From NCBI GenBank assembly GCA_028875135.1, contig JAPPFQ010000306.1, forward strand, positions 1-14,036: a DNA stretch of 14,036 nucleotides, read 5' to 3'. Source of the DNA: Acidobacteriota bacterium. GTDB taxonomy: Bacteria; Acidobacteriota; Terriglobia; Versatilivoradales; Versatilivoraceae. Shown here piece after piece: positions 1-7,574 of the stretch. The translations under genes were made by a program, and so were the position numbers. Every line of letters begins with the position of its first letter. Position 1 is the stretch's first letter. The notes under the pieces are model-generated. The model was not told the origin of the DNA. It saw only the letters and a list, made by a program, of their open reading frames with translations, and did not search any database.

Positions 1-1061
1 GCTGCCGAGGTGGGCCGAATGGCCTCGTGAGCATCCTGGGCGTCCTTGCGGCTGCGGTAATACCTGGCCTTGGCAGGCAGATATTGCTTTCCGTAGTTCC
101 GGTCGATGTAGGTTCGGACTTCGCCCAGCGCGTCATTGGAGACCCGGAGCGAATCCGTACGCATGTAGGTAATCAGGCCGATGCTGCCTTCCTGTCCCAG
201 CTTGATCCCTTCGTAAAGGCTTTGAGCCACCCGCATGGTCTTTTTCACGGGAAAGCGCAGCTTGCGGGACGCCTCCTGCTGAAGCTTGCTGGTAATGAAC
301 GGGGGGACGGGATTGCGCTTCTTTTCCTTGGTGGTGACCGCTTCAACGGTGAATGACGCTCCGTTCAGGGCCTGGACGATCTCTTGCGCCTGTTCCCGGT
401 TGCCGACCTCGATCTTCTTGCGCTTGAATTTCTGAAGGCGAGCTTCGAAGGGGGGAGGTTGCGAAGCCGAAAGATTGGCGGTGAGCGTCCAGTATTCCCT
501 GGACTCGAAGGCCTCGATTTCTCGTTCGCGCTCGACGACCAGCCTCAAGGCCGCCGTCTGAACCCGGCCGGCAGAGGTTCCTCGGCGAACCTTCTTCCAC
601 AGCAGCGGACTGATCTTGTATCCGACCAGGCGGTCGAGGATCCGCCTGGCCTGTTGGGCATCCACCAGTCGGGAATCGATCTCGCCGGGACGATCGAAGG
701 CCTGTCGGATGGCTTTTTGAGTGATTTCGTTGAAGAGAACCCGAAAGAATTTGCGATTGTTGTCGGACAACGCTTCCGCCAAGTGCCAGCCGATGGCTTC
801 TCCTTCGCGGTCGGGATCGGTGGCGATGTAGATGGAATCGACTCCGCGGGCCGCCGACTTGAGGGCCCTGATTACCTTCTCCTTGCCTGGAATCAGTTCA
901 TAGGTCGGCTGGAATCGGTTGTCCAGATCCACTCCCAGCTTTTTCTGGGGAAGATCCCGTACGTGGCCCATGGAGGCCTCGACGCTGAAGTCCTTGCCGA
1001 GGTAGCGGTTGATGGTCCGCGCCTTGGCGGGGGACTCGACAATGACCAATGATTTAGGCAC
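1..1061 (-). CDS. topA: DNA topoisomerase I (type IA), N-terminal half, cut by window edge
   Basis: This gene relaxes negatively supercoiled DNA by a transient 5'-phosphotyrosyl break. Reading the minus strand from the GTG at 1061 gives 353 uninterrupted codons that run off the left edge, so about half of a normal 700-850 residue TopA is present. The start MPKSLVIVESPAKAR is the classic TopA N-terminus (TOPRIM domain). Next come the acidic TOPRIM motif ATDPDREGEAIGWHLAEAL, then QQARRILDRLVGYKISPLLW, and the active-site segment ITYMRTDS with the predicted catalytic Tyr at about residue 299. The visible part ends in YYRSRKDAQDAHEAIRPT, also typical. The C-terminal zinc-finger region lies outside the window. 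GTG was chosen because it sits just before the conserved start and no in-frame ATG fits. The gene follows dprA after 64 bases on the same strand, a common pairing. Identification is secure. Confidence 0.96.
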   Translation of the reverse strand, partial: MPKSLVIVESPAKARTINRYLGKDFSVEASMGHVRDLPQKKLGVDLDNRFQPTYELIPGKEKVIRALKSAARGVDSIYIATDPDREGEAIGWHLAEALSDNNRKFFRVLFNEITQKAIRQAFDRPGEIDSRLVDAQQARRILDRLVGYKISPLLWKKVRRGTSAGRVQTAALRLVVEREREIEAFESREYWTLTANLSASQPPPFEARLQKFKRKKIEVGNREQAQEIVQALNGASFTVEAVTTKEKKRNPVPPFITSKLQQEASRKLRFPVKKTMRVAQSLYEGIKLGQEGSIGLITYMRTDSLRVSNDALGEVRTYIDRNYGKQYLPAKARYYRSRKDAQDAHEAIRPTSA

Positions 1062-1125
1062 GAGCGTTACCGATTCCTGAGGGGCCCGTCTCTCCGAAAT
1101 GTCTGCCTGCCGGCCGAAAATCAGC

Positions 1126-2223
1126 TCACAAGCGCTTCAGAAAGGCCTTCCCGGGGAGTTGGCGAATCCTGTCCTGCATCTCCAACTCCGACAGCGTGCA
1201 CAAAAGTTCCGATGATGTCAACCGGGTCGATTCAAGCAGTTGATCGATGGGTGTGGCCTGGTCGGCGCTCAACGATTCCAGCACTTTCCGCTCTTTTTCG
1301 GTCAGTCTTGCTGATGGCTGCGGTCCGGTTGGGACTTGCAGCCGCTCCTGGATAAACGGGGGCAGTTCCTCCACGATGTCCTGCCAATCCTGCACCAGCT
1401 TGGCGCCCTGCTTGATCCAGAGGTTGGGTCCGTAGCTGGTCTTGGAGGTGATGTTTCCCGGCACTGCCAACACCTCCCGCCCCTGGTCCAGAGCCAGTCG
1501 GCTTGTGATGAGCGAGCCGCTGGATTGGTTGGCCTCCACCAGGCAGGTGGCCAGCGAGATACCGCTGATGATGCGATTCCGCATGGGGAAGTGCCGCGCC
1601 AGGGGACGGGTACCGAGAGGAAACTCGGAAAGGATGCAGCCGCTGGCCCGAATCTGCCGGGCGAGGGGGCCGTTCTCGCGCGGGTAGATGGAGTCGAGGC
1701 CGCTGCCCAGGACCGCCACGGTCTGTCCCTTGCCCCGCAAGGCCCCCCGGTGAGAGGCGGTGTCGATGCCTCGCGCCAGCCCACTGGTGACCAGGAGCCC
1801 ACGCTCGGCAAGGTCGCAGGCAATCTTCTCGGCCGTATTGAGGCCGTAAGCGGTGGCCTTGCGGGAACCCACCATTGAAATCGAGGGAAGGGCAAGGCAC
1901 GACAGGTCTCCGGAGGCGAACAGGACGACGGGTGGATCGAAAATTTCCTTGAGCAGGGAGGGGTAGTGGGCGTCCCGGAGGGTCAGCACGGTGACCTGGT
2001 GCTGCCGGCACTTGTGGATTTCCCTTTCGGCACGCAGGCGAACCTCTCTTGACGACAGTGACTGTGCCACATCATCGGGAAGTCCCAGGTGGTTGAGAGT
2101 GCCGGGGCCTGCCCGGACCACCGCCCGGGGCGATCCCAGGGCAGCCATCAGCCGGTGGGCGCCCCGGCAGCCCAGTCCCTTTGCGAAGGTCAGCATGAGG
2201 CAGGCGAGGGTGTCTTCGTCCAT
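1126..2223 (-). CDS. dprA: DNA-processing protein DprA (single-strand DNA binding, RecA loader)
   Basis: DprA binds incoming single-stranded DNA in natural transformation and loads RecA onto it; it is also kept in many bacteria not known to be competent. The 365-residue product has an N-terminal helix-hairpin-helix-like region (1-70), a Rossmann-type DprA domain (about 75-285) and a winged-helix C-terminus (about 305-365). Visible motifs are MVGSRKAT (118-125), SGLARGIDTASHRGAL (147-162), VAVLGSGLDSIYPREN (169-184), HFPMRNRIISG (211-221), SSGSLIT (234-240) and LAVPGNI (252-258). The reading frame is open upstream to an ATG at 2364, but MDEDTLACLMLTFAKGLG is the usual family start, an AGGGGG lies about 8 bases before the ATG at 2223, and a TATACT-like -10 candidate (2365-2370, minus strand) abuts the upstream ATG. 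Start 2223 is therefore preferred. It is transcribed towards topA and divergently from cysM. Confidence 0.95.
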   Translation of the reverse strand: MDEDTLACLMLTFAKGLGCRGAHRLMAALGSPRAVVRAGPGTLNHLGLPDDVAQSLSSREVRLRAEREIHKCRQHQVTVLTLRDAHYPSLLKEIFDPPVVLFASGDLSCLALPSISMVGSRKATAYGLNTAEKIACDLAERGLLVTSGLARGIDTASHRGALRGKGQTVAVLGSGLDSIYPRENGPLARQIRASGCILSEFPLGTRPLARHFPMRNRIISGISLATCLVEANQSSGSLITSRLALDQGREVLAVPGNITSKTSYGPNLWIKQGAKLVQDWQDIVEELPPFIQERLQVPTGPQPSARLTEKERKVLESLSADQATPIDQLLESTRLTSSELLCTLSELEMQDRIRQLPGKAFLKRL

Positions 2224-2483
2224 CCGGGCGCCCCCTGGGGATTCGATAGCGGTCTCGACCCTGGAGACAGCGGCCTGACTCACGGGCGCAGCTTGCCGCC
2301 GCCGGGAAAAAGCAACGATTTTGCAAGGGAGATTTGCCGTCGCGGAGGGAGCCGAACGGACCAAAGTATATCAGAGGACACTGCCTTCGGGGGAGATTGT
2401 GAAGCAGTGGCGATCATGTTAGTCTACGGGGCTGCGGAAGTCGGTGGTGGATTGCCGTTGGGTGACGGTTCAAGGTGCTGCCC

Positions 2484-3425
2484 ATGGAGTTCAAGACTCT
2501 GGAAGCCGGTGGAGCAACGGCCGTTCTGGATACGATCGGCAACACCCCCCTGATTCCCCTCAAGCGGGTCTGGGGAGGGGCGCCCGCGGTAAACGTCTAT
2601 GCCAAGGCGGAATGGTGCAATCCGGGGGGCTCTATCAAGGACCGTCCCGCGCTGGAGATGATCGAGCAGGGAGAGCGCTCCGGCAAGCTCGAGCCGGGAA
2701 AAATTTTGCTGGACGCCACCTCCGGAAACACCGGGATTGCCTACGCCATGATCGGGGCGGTGAGGGGGATTCCGGTACGTTTGGCCATGCCGGAGAACGT
2801 GACCCCGGAACGACTCAAGATTCTGCGGGCCTACGGCGCGGAACTGGTCCTGACCAGTGGCAGAGAGGGGTCCGACGGAGCCATTCGGGCAGCCAAGAAA
2901 TTGTACTCGGAAAACCCGGACCGGTACTTCTATCCGGACCAGTATGGCAATCCGGCCAACTGGCAAGCTCATTACGAAAGCACGGCAGTGGAAATCTACG
3001 AGCAGACCGCCGGGCGGGTGACCCATTTCGTGGCCGGGCTCGGCACCAGCGGCACCTTCGTGGGAACCACCCGCAGGCTGAAGGAGTTCGATCCGGGCAT
3101 CGAGTGTGTCGCCATGCAGCCGGACTCCCCTCTGCACGGGCTGGAGGGAATGAAGCACATGCCTTCCTCCATCGTCCCGCCCATCTACGATGCCGGGTTG
3201 GCCGACAGGCATATGGAGGTGTCGACCGAAGCCGCTCAGGAGATGGTTCGCCGGCTGGCCCGTGAAGAAGGACTTCTGGTGGGTATCTCGGCGGGAGCCA
3301 ACGTGGTGGCGGCCGTCGAGATCGCCAAAAAACTGGACGCCGGGGTTGTGGTGACGGTGCTGTGCGACGGGGGCATGAAATACTTGAACGAGCGGTTCTG
3401 GGGAGTCGGCAAGGGTGCCAATTAA
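2484..3425 (+). CDS. cysM: PLP-dependent cysteine synthase, CysM type
   Basis: A fold-type II PLP enzyme that replaces the leaving group of an activated serine with sulfur to make cysteine. The 313-residue protein shows the PLP lysine in NPGGSIKDRP (Lys52), the substrate loop TSGNTG (79-84), the phosphate-binding loop GLGTSGT (185-191), GISAGAN (267-273) and the C-terminal CDGGMKYLNERFW. The last is similar to actinobacterial CysM (VADAGWKYLS) and the protein ends soon after. Because a Mec-type JAMM peptidase overlaps it and a CysO-like carrier follows, the likely sulfur donor is the CysO thiocarboxylate rather than free sulfide, and the likely acceptor O-phosphoserine, as in Mycobacterium tuberculosis. 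Donor and acceptor are inferred from context. The ATG at 2484 is preferred over the in-frame GTG at 2475, as AAGG lies 8 bases before it. A CBS or plain CysK role is less likely. Confidence 0.9.
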   Translation: MEFKTLEAGGATAVLDTIGNTPLIPLKRVWGGAPAVNVYAKAEWCNPGGSIKDRPALEMIEQGERSGKLEPGKILLDATSGNTGIAYAMIGAVRGIPVRLAMPENVTPERLKILRAYGAELVLTSGREGSDGAIRAAKKLYSENPDRYFYPDQYGNPANWQAHYESTAVEIYEQTAGRVTHFVAGLGTSGTFVGTTRRLKEFDPGIECVAMQPDSPLHGLEGMKHMPSSIVPPIYDAGLADRHMEVSTEAAQEMVRRLAREEGLLVGISAGANVVAAVEIAKKLDAGVVVTVLCDGGMKYLNERFWGVGKGAN

Positions 3426-3840
3426 GCTCAAACGGGAGCATCCCGGGGCCATTCAAGCCCATGGGGAGGCCACCTATCCCCATGAGTGTTGCGGCTTGAT
3501 GCTGGGGCGGCTGGTTGAGGGGGACAAGCACATCCTGGAATTGCTGCCTGCCGAGAATGCGCGGAAAGAGAGCGACAGGCATAATCGATTTCTGATCTCT
3601 CCCCGGACCATGTTCGAGGCCGAGAAACGCGCGCGGGAAAAGGGGATGGACGTGCTGGGCTTCTACCACTCCCATCCCGATGCCGAGGCCCGGCCCTCTC
3701 GGTTCGATCTGGATCATGCCTGGCCCTTCTACTCGTACCTCATCGTTTCGGTTTCCGATGGACGGGCCGGAACCATGACCTGCTGGAGGTTGGCCGACGA
3801 CCGGTCCGCATTCAGTCCCGAGGCGATCGAAGCCGGCTGA
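3415..3840 (+). CDS. mec: JAMM/MPN+ zinc metallopeptidase, Mec (CysO-cysteine peptidase) type
   Basis: A 141-residue single-domain JAMM peptidase. In M. tuberculosis, Mec+ hydrolyses the CysO-cysteine adduct to release cysteine and regenerate the carrier. The complete metal site is present: Glu24 in PHECCG, then HSHP (His85 and His87), Ser95 and Asp98, matching the JAMM pattern HxH-x7-S-x2-D. There is no signal peptide, so it is cytosolic. The GTG start at 3415 lies inside the last codons of cysM (11-base overlap) with GGGGAG about 9 bases upstream, so the two are probably translationally coupled. The carrier-E1 fusion starts 123 bases downstream. The same peptidase is the obvious candidate to cut that fusion after its internal Gly-Gly, by analogy with QbsD, which trims QbsE. 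That second role is inference. The fold and catalytic class are clear. Confidence 0.92.
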   Translation: MPIKLKREHPGAIQAHGEATYPHECCGLMLGRLVEGDKHILELLPAENARKESDRHNRFLISPRTMFEAEKRAREKGMDVLGFYHSHPDAEARPSRFDLDHAWPFYSYLIVSVSDGRAGTMTCWRLADDRSAFSPEAIEAG

Positions 3841-3903
3841 GCCGGGCCGCACTGCCGGCCGTGCCGGTACGGATTCATAATTTCACAACCCGAGCGGCGA
3901 CCT

Positions 3904-3925
3904 GGCCGGAAATGCGGGCTATACT
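3904..3925 (+). promoter_or_regulatory. Putative promoter of the carrier-E1-rhodanese gene
   Basis: TATACT at 3920-3925 is a good -10 match, 38 bases before the ATG. No convincing -35 stands 16-18 bases upstream. Instead, GGCCGGAAAT occupies 3904-3913, and the same ten bases precede a TATACT in front of msrA. The site lies in the 123-base gap after mec, which otherwise contains only GC-rich short inverted repeats, including a 5-bp stem around the mec stop codon. Confidence 0.4.
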
Positions 3926-3963
3926 ATGGCAGCGAGTGTGGGGATGAACCTTGAGGAGGAGAA

Positions 3964-5421
3964 ATGGCTTTGAAGGTGCTCCTGCCGGTTGCGCTGCGGC
4001 ATCTCACGGGAAATCGGGACGAGGTGGAACTGAACGGCGATTCCGTGGGTGAGGTGATCGATGGACTGGTCCGGCGATTTCCCGATCTCAAGCCACATCT
4101 GCTGAACGACGAGGGGCAGGTCCGCAACTTCGTCAACGTCTACATCAATGACGAGGATGTCCGGTATCTGCAGGAAGACCGGACGCCCGTTAGGGAAGGA
4201 GACGTCTTGAGTATCGTGCCCTCCATCGCCGGCGGCAACCTTGGCGCCGTCGAGGCGGCTTCGGAAGGCCTGGACCTCAGCCGGGATGAGATCCAGCGGT
4301 ACAGCCGGCACCTCATCATGCCTGAAGTCGGCATGGAGGGCCAAAAGAAGCTGAAGGCCGCCAGGATCCTGCTGGTGGGGACCGGGGGCCTGGGGGCTCC
4401 GCTGGGCCTCTATCTTTCGGCCGCCGGCATTGGAAAGCTGGGGCTGGTCGACTTCGACACCGTCGATTTCAGCAACCTGCAGCGGCAGGTCATCCACGGC
4501 ACCAAGGATGTGGGGCGTCCCAAGCTGGACTCCGCCCGGGAGAAGATCCTGGATATCAATCCCAACGTCCAGGTGGAGACCTACGAAGCCATGCTGACTT
4601 CCGACAACGCCCTGGACATCATTGCCGGATACGATATCGTGATCGACGGAACCGACAACTTTCCCACCCGCTACCTGGTGAACGACGCCAGCGTTCTGCT
4701 GAACAAGCCCAACGTCTACGGGAGCATCTTCCGGTTCGAGGGCCAGGCGTCCGTGTTCGACGCCAGCAAGGGGCCCTGCTACCGCTGCCTGTATCCCGAG
4801 CCGCCTCCTCCGGGACTGGTTCCCAGTTGCGCCGAGGGGGGCGTCCTGGGAATCCTCCCCGGAATCATCGGGCTGGTTCAGGCCACCGAAGCCGTCAAGT
4901 TGATTCTGGGCAACGGACGAACCCTGGTCGGCCGCCTGATCCTTTACGATGCGCTGCAGATGAAGTTTCGGGAGCTGAAGCTGCGCAAGAATCCGAAATG
5001 TCCGCTCTGTGGAGACCAGCCCACCATCAAGGCCTTGATCGACTACCAACAATTTTGCGGCATTTCGCCTCAGGCTGCGGCCGGGGCGGCTGAGCCCGAG
5101 GAGTCCGATGAAATGACACCCAAGGAACTCAAGACGGTGCTGGATGATGGAGGAACCCCCGTCATTCTGGATGTTCGGGAACCCCACGAGTATGACATCT
5201 GCCGGCTGCCCGGCTCCATTCTGATCCCGCTGGGCCAACTGGGTCAACGCCTGGACGAGCTGAATTCCGATGACGAAATCGTGGTCCATTGCAAGCTGGG
5301 GGGACGCAGCGCCAAGGCCGTGGAACAGATGCAGCAGGCCGGCTTTACCAACGTGAAGAATCTCACCGGAGGCATCGACCGCTGGTCTCAAGAGGTGGAT
5401 CCTTCCGTGCCCAGGTACTGA
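3964..5421 (+). CDS. Three-domain fusion: CysO-like sulfur carrier, MoeB/MoeZ-type E1, rhodanese
   Basis: This 485-residue protein joins three steps of sulfur-carrier chemistry. Residues 1-91 are a beta-grasp carrier closely resembling mycobacterial CysO (FVNVYINDEDVR, then PSIAGG), with the diglycine at 90-91. Residues about 105-355 are a ThiF/MoeB E1: entry motif RYSRHLIMPEVG, ATP loop GTGGLGA (139-145), IDGTDNFPTRY with Asp230, zinc cysteines 272/275 and 346/349, and PSCAEGGVLG with Cys289. Residues about 384-485 are a rhodanese with LDVREPHEY and the active Cys443 in HCKLGGRS. E1 plus rhodanese matches MoeZ/MOCS3. The start is firm: GAGGAGGA lies 4 bases before the ATG. No in-frame start codon with a ribosome site is visible at the carrier/E1 junction, so this looks like one polypeptide. 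It follows cysM-mec, so it most likely feeds cysteine synthesis, though molybdopterin or thiamine sulfur transfer is possible. The buried Gly-Gly is the odd point. Confidence 0.93.
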   Translation: MALKVLLPVALRHLTGNRDEVELNGDSVGEVIDGLVRRFPDLKPHLLNDEGQVRNFVNVYINDEDVRYLQEDRTPVREGDVLSIVPSIAGGNLGAVEAASEGLDLSRDEIQRYSRHLIMPEVGMEGQKKLKAARILLVGTGGLGAPLGLYLSAAGIGKLGLVDFDTVDFSNLQRQVIHGTKDVGRPKLDSAREKILDINPNVQVETYEAMLTSDNALDIIAGYDIVIDGTDNFPTRYLVNDASVLLNKPNVYGSIFRFEGQASVFDASKGPCYRCLYPEPPPPGLVPSCAEGGVLGILPGIIGLVQATEAVKLILGNGRTLVGRLILYDALQMKFRELKLRKNPKCPLCGDQPTIKALIDYQQFCGISPQAAAGAAEPEESDEMTPKELKTVLDDGGTPVILDVREPHEYDICRLPGSILIPLGQLGQRLDELNSDDEIVVHCKLGGRSAKAVEQMQQAGFTNVKNLTGGIDRWSQEVDPSVPRY

Positions 5422-5477
5422 TCCGGGACGCCGGCGACGATCGAGGCAGCGGTGGGTGGATGCCCGGGAGGGGCTGC

Positions 5478-7574
5478 ATGGTTCATCGAAGGAACAAGGG
5501 AATCCCTGGACTGGCAGGGTTGCTGGCGTTGACCCTGCTGGCTTCCCCCGCGGCCGCGGCCGATCCGAACAGGGGGCCGGGGATCGAGCAGCAGATCCGG
5601 CAGGCCATTGATGCCGTCTATCCGGCGCTGGTTCAAATCTACGTGTTGTCTCTGCGACACGGAGGAGGGAGAGGGCGGAAGTTCGAGTCCACCGGGAGCG
5701 GAGTGATCATTTCCCGGGAGGGCTACGTCATCACCAACCACCACGTGGCCGGCAAGGCGACCTCGATTCGCTGCGTCCTTTCCACTCGGGAAGAGCTGGA
5801 TGCCGAGCTGGTGGGGACCGACGCCCTGGCCGACATTGCCGTGATCAAGCTGGACATGTCTTCCCGGGACCCCGCCGGCGGGCCTCTGCCGATCGCCCGC
5901 TTCGGCAGCTCGGAGGCCCTGGCGGTGGGAGAACCGGTTCTGGCCATGGGGTGTCCGCTGGCGATCTCGCAGTCGGTGACCCGCGGTGTGGTCTCCAACA
6001 AGGACATGATGATTCCGAAGCGCATGAGCGCTCCCCTGCGGCTGGATGGCGAGAACGTCGGATCTCTGGTCAAGTGGATCGGACACGACGCCGGCATTTT
6101 CCCGGGAAACTCGGGAGGGCCTCTGGTGAATCTGCGGGGCGAGATCGTGGGCATCAACGAGATCGGTCTCGGTCTGGGCGGCGCCATCCCCAGCGAGTTG
6201 GCCCAACCGGTCTCCCGGGAATTGATCGAGCAGGGGCGGGTGCGCCGGTCCTGGGTGGGCGCCGGCTTTCAACCGCTGTTGAAGAACGGCACGGCGGCGG
6301 CCGACCAGGGGGCGCTGGTATCGGGAGTGCTGCCGGGCTCTCCCTCGGACCGGGCCGGACTCCGGGCGGGAGACATCCTGTTGAACATTGACGGCGATCC
6401 GGTCCGCGTCAAGTTCGAGGAGGAAATGCCGGGCCTGATTCGGCGCCTGCTCTCCAAGCCGGTCGGTGCTCCCATGCAGGTGACCGTCAGGAGGGGCGGG
6501 GAAGAGCTTGCCTTGAGCATTACGCCCGAATTGCGCGATGACGCCAGGGGCAGGGAAGTCGAGGCCCGGGAATGGGGCGTCACCCTCAGGCGTTTGACCC
6601 GGGTGGAGTCCAAGGAGTTGCGTCGGCCGAGTCCGGAAGGCGTGCTGGTCAGCAGCATTCGACCCGGAGGTGCGGCAGACAAGGCCGTGCCCCGCCTGAG
6701 GCCGGGCGACGTCATCGTGGAGATCGACGGGAAGGCAGTGAAGGGAGTCGGCGCCTTCAATCGCTTCACCGATGAGATCTCTCGTGACCGGCAAGGTCCC
6801 GTCCCGGTGGTGGTTGCGTTCGATCGTCGTTCCGAGCGCCTTTTGACCCTGGTGGAAGTGGGTCTGAGGCGGCCGCAGAGGCCCCCTGCCGAAGCCAGAA
6901 AAGCCTGGCTGCCGGTGGCGACCCAGGTGCTGTCGCGCAAGCTGGCCAGGGCCCTCGACCTTCGGGGCAAGAAGGGAGTGAGAATTACCCAGGTCTATCC
7001 CGGCAGTTCCGCCGAAGCCGCCGGCTTCAGGGTAGGAGACATCCTGACACATGTGGATTCCCAGCTCATCGAGGCCTCCGAGCCCCAGGACGCCGAGGTC
7101 TTCAAGACCATGATTCGCGCCTACCGGGTCGGCAGCCAGGCCGAATTCACCGTGATACGGTCGGGAGAAACCAGCACCGTGAGCGCCGAGCTGGTAGCCA
7201 TGCCCACCCCGGAAGGAGAGTTGCCGGTTTACGAGGACCTCCTTTTCGAATTCAAGGCCCGGGATATTTCCTACCTCGACCGCATCGCCAATCGATGGTC
7301 GGATGAGGAAAGCGGGGCCCTGGTGTCTCAGGTGGACGCCGGAGGATGGGCTGCAGTGGCCGGATTGAAGGCCCGGGATCTCATCAAGGCGGTGGATCAC
7401 CAGGAAGTCAGGGGAGTGCAGGATCTGGAATCTCGCCTGGAGGCCGCCGGCGACAGCAAACCACCAAACATCCCGCTGTTTGTCAAGCGGGGCATCTATA
7501 CGCTATTTCTGGAATTGCAACCCAACTGGAGCCAGGGCAATGGCGCGGCTCGGTTGGATGGAGCGGAGCCATGA
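5478..7574 (+). CDS. Exported HtrA/DegP-like serine protease with four apparent PDZ domains
   Basis: A predicted periplasmic serine protease of 698 residues, for damaged envelope proteins or regulated proteolysis. The N-terminus is a Sec signal peptide: basic MVHRRNK, then a Leu/Ala-rich core, then cleavage near ASPAAAA (about residue 28). The trypsin-like domain (about 35-255) has a complete triad: His89 in ITNHHV, Asp119 in LADIAVIKLD and Ser212 in GNSGGPL. Four PDZ-like repeats follow, recognised by GxxVxxVxPGSPADxAGLxxGDIIxxIDG-type cores at about 279-308, 387-420, 499-528 and 613-642. The usual HtrA has one or two. GGGAGG lies 6 bases before the ATG at 5478. An in-frame ATG at 5460 is possible, and the frame extends further into the upstream gene, but only 5478 gives a clean signal peptide. 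The gene starts 56 bases after the fusion gene, and its stop overlaps the next start. Confidence 0.9.
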   Translation: MVHRRNKGIPGLAGLLALTLLASPAAAADPNRGPGIEQQIRQAIDAVYPALVQIYVLSLRHGGGRGRKFESTGSGVIISREGYVITNHHVAGKATSIRCVLSTREELDAELVGTDALADIAVIKLDMSSRDPAGGPLPIARFGSSEALAVGEPVLAMGCPLAISQSVTRGVVSNKDMMIPKRMSAPLRLDGENVGSLVKWIGHDAGIFPGNSGGPLVNLRGEIVGINEIGLGLGGAIPSELAQPVSRELIEQGRVRRSWVGAGFQPLLKNGTAAADQGALVSGVLPGSPSDRAGLRAGDILLNIDGDPVRVKFEEEMPGLIRRLLSKPVGAPMQVTVRRGGEELALSITPELRDDARGREVEAREWGVTLRRLTRVESKELRRPSPEGVLVSSIRPGGAADKAVPRLRPGDVIVEIDGKAVKGVGAFNRFTDEISRDRQGPVPVVVAFDRRSERLLTLVEVGLRRPQRPPAEARKAWLPVATQVLSRKLARALDLRGKKGVRITQVYPGSSAEAAGFRVGDILTHVDSQLIEASEPQDAEVFKTMIRAYRVGSQAEFTVIRSGETSTVSAELVAMPTPEGELPVYEDLLFEFKARDISYLDRIANRWSDEESGALVSQVDAGGWAAVAGLKARDLIKAVDHQEVRGVQDLESRLEAAGDSKPPNIPLFVKRGIYTLFLELQPNWSQGNGAARLDGAEP

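Noticed and set aside
384..1052. A 222-codon plus-strand open frame
   Set aside because: It is antisense to topA, whose minus-strand reading matches the family throughout.
3833..3845. CCGGC-TGA-GCCGG stem around the mec stop codon as a terminator
   Set aside because: The stem is only 5 bp, has no T-run after it, and short GC palindromes are expected at this base composition.
3919..5391. A 490-codon minus-strand open frame opposite the fusion gene
   Set aside because: It is antisense to a protein with strong CysO, E1 and rhodanese motifs and has no recognisable domain.
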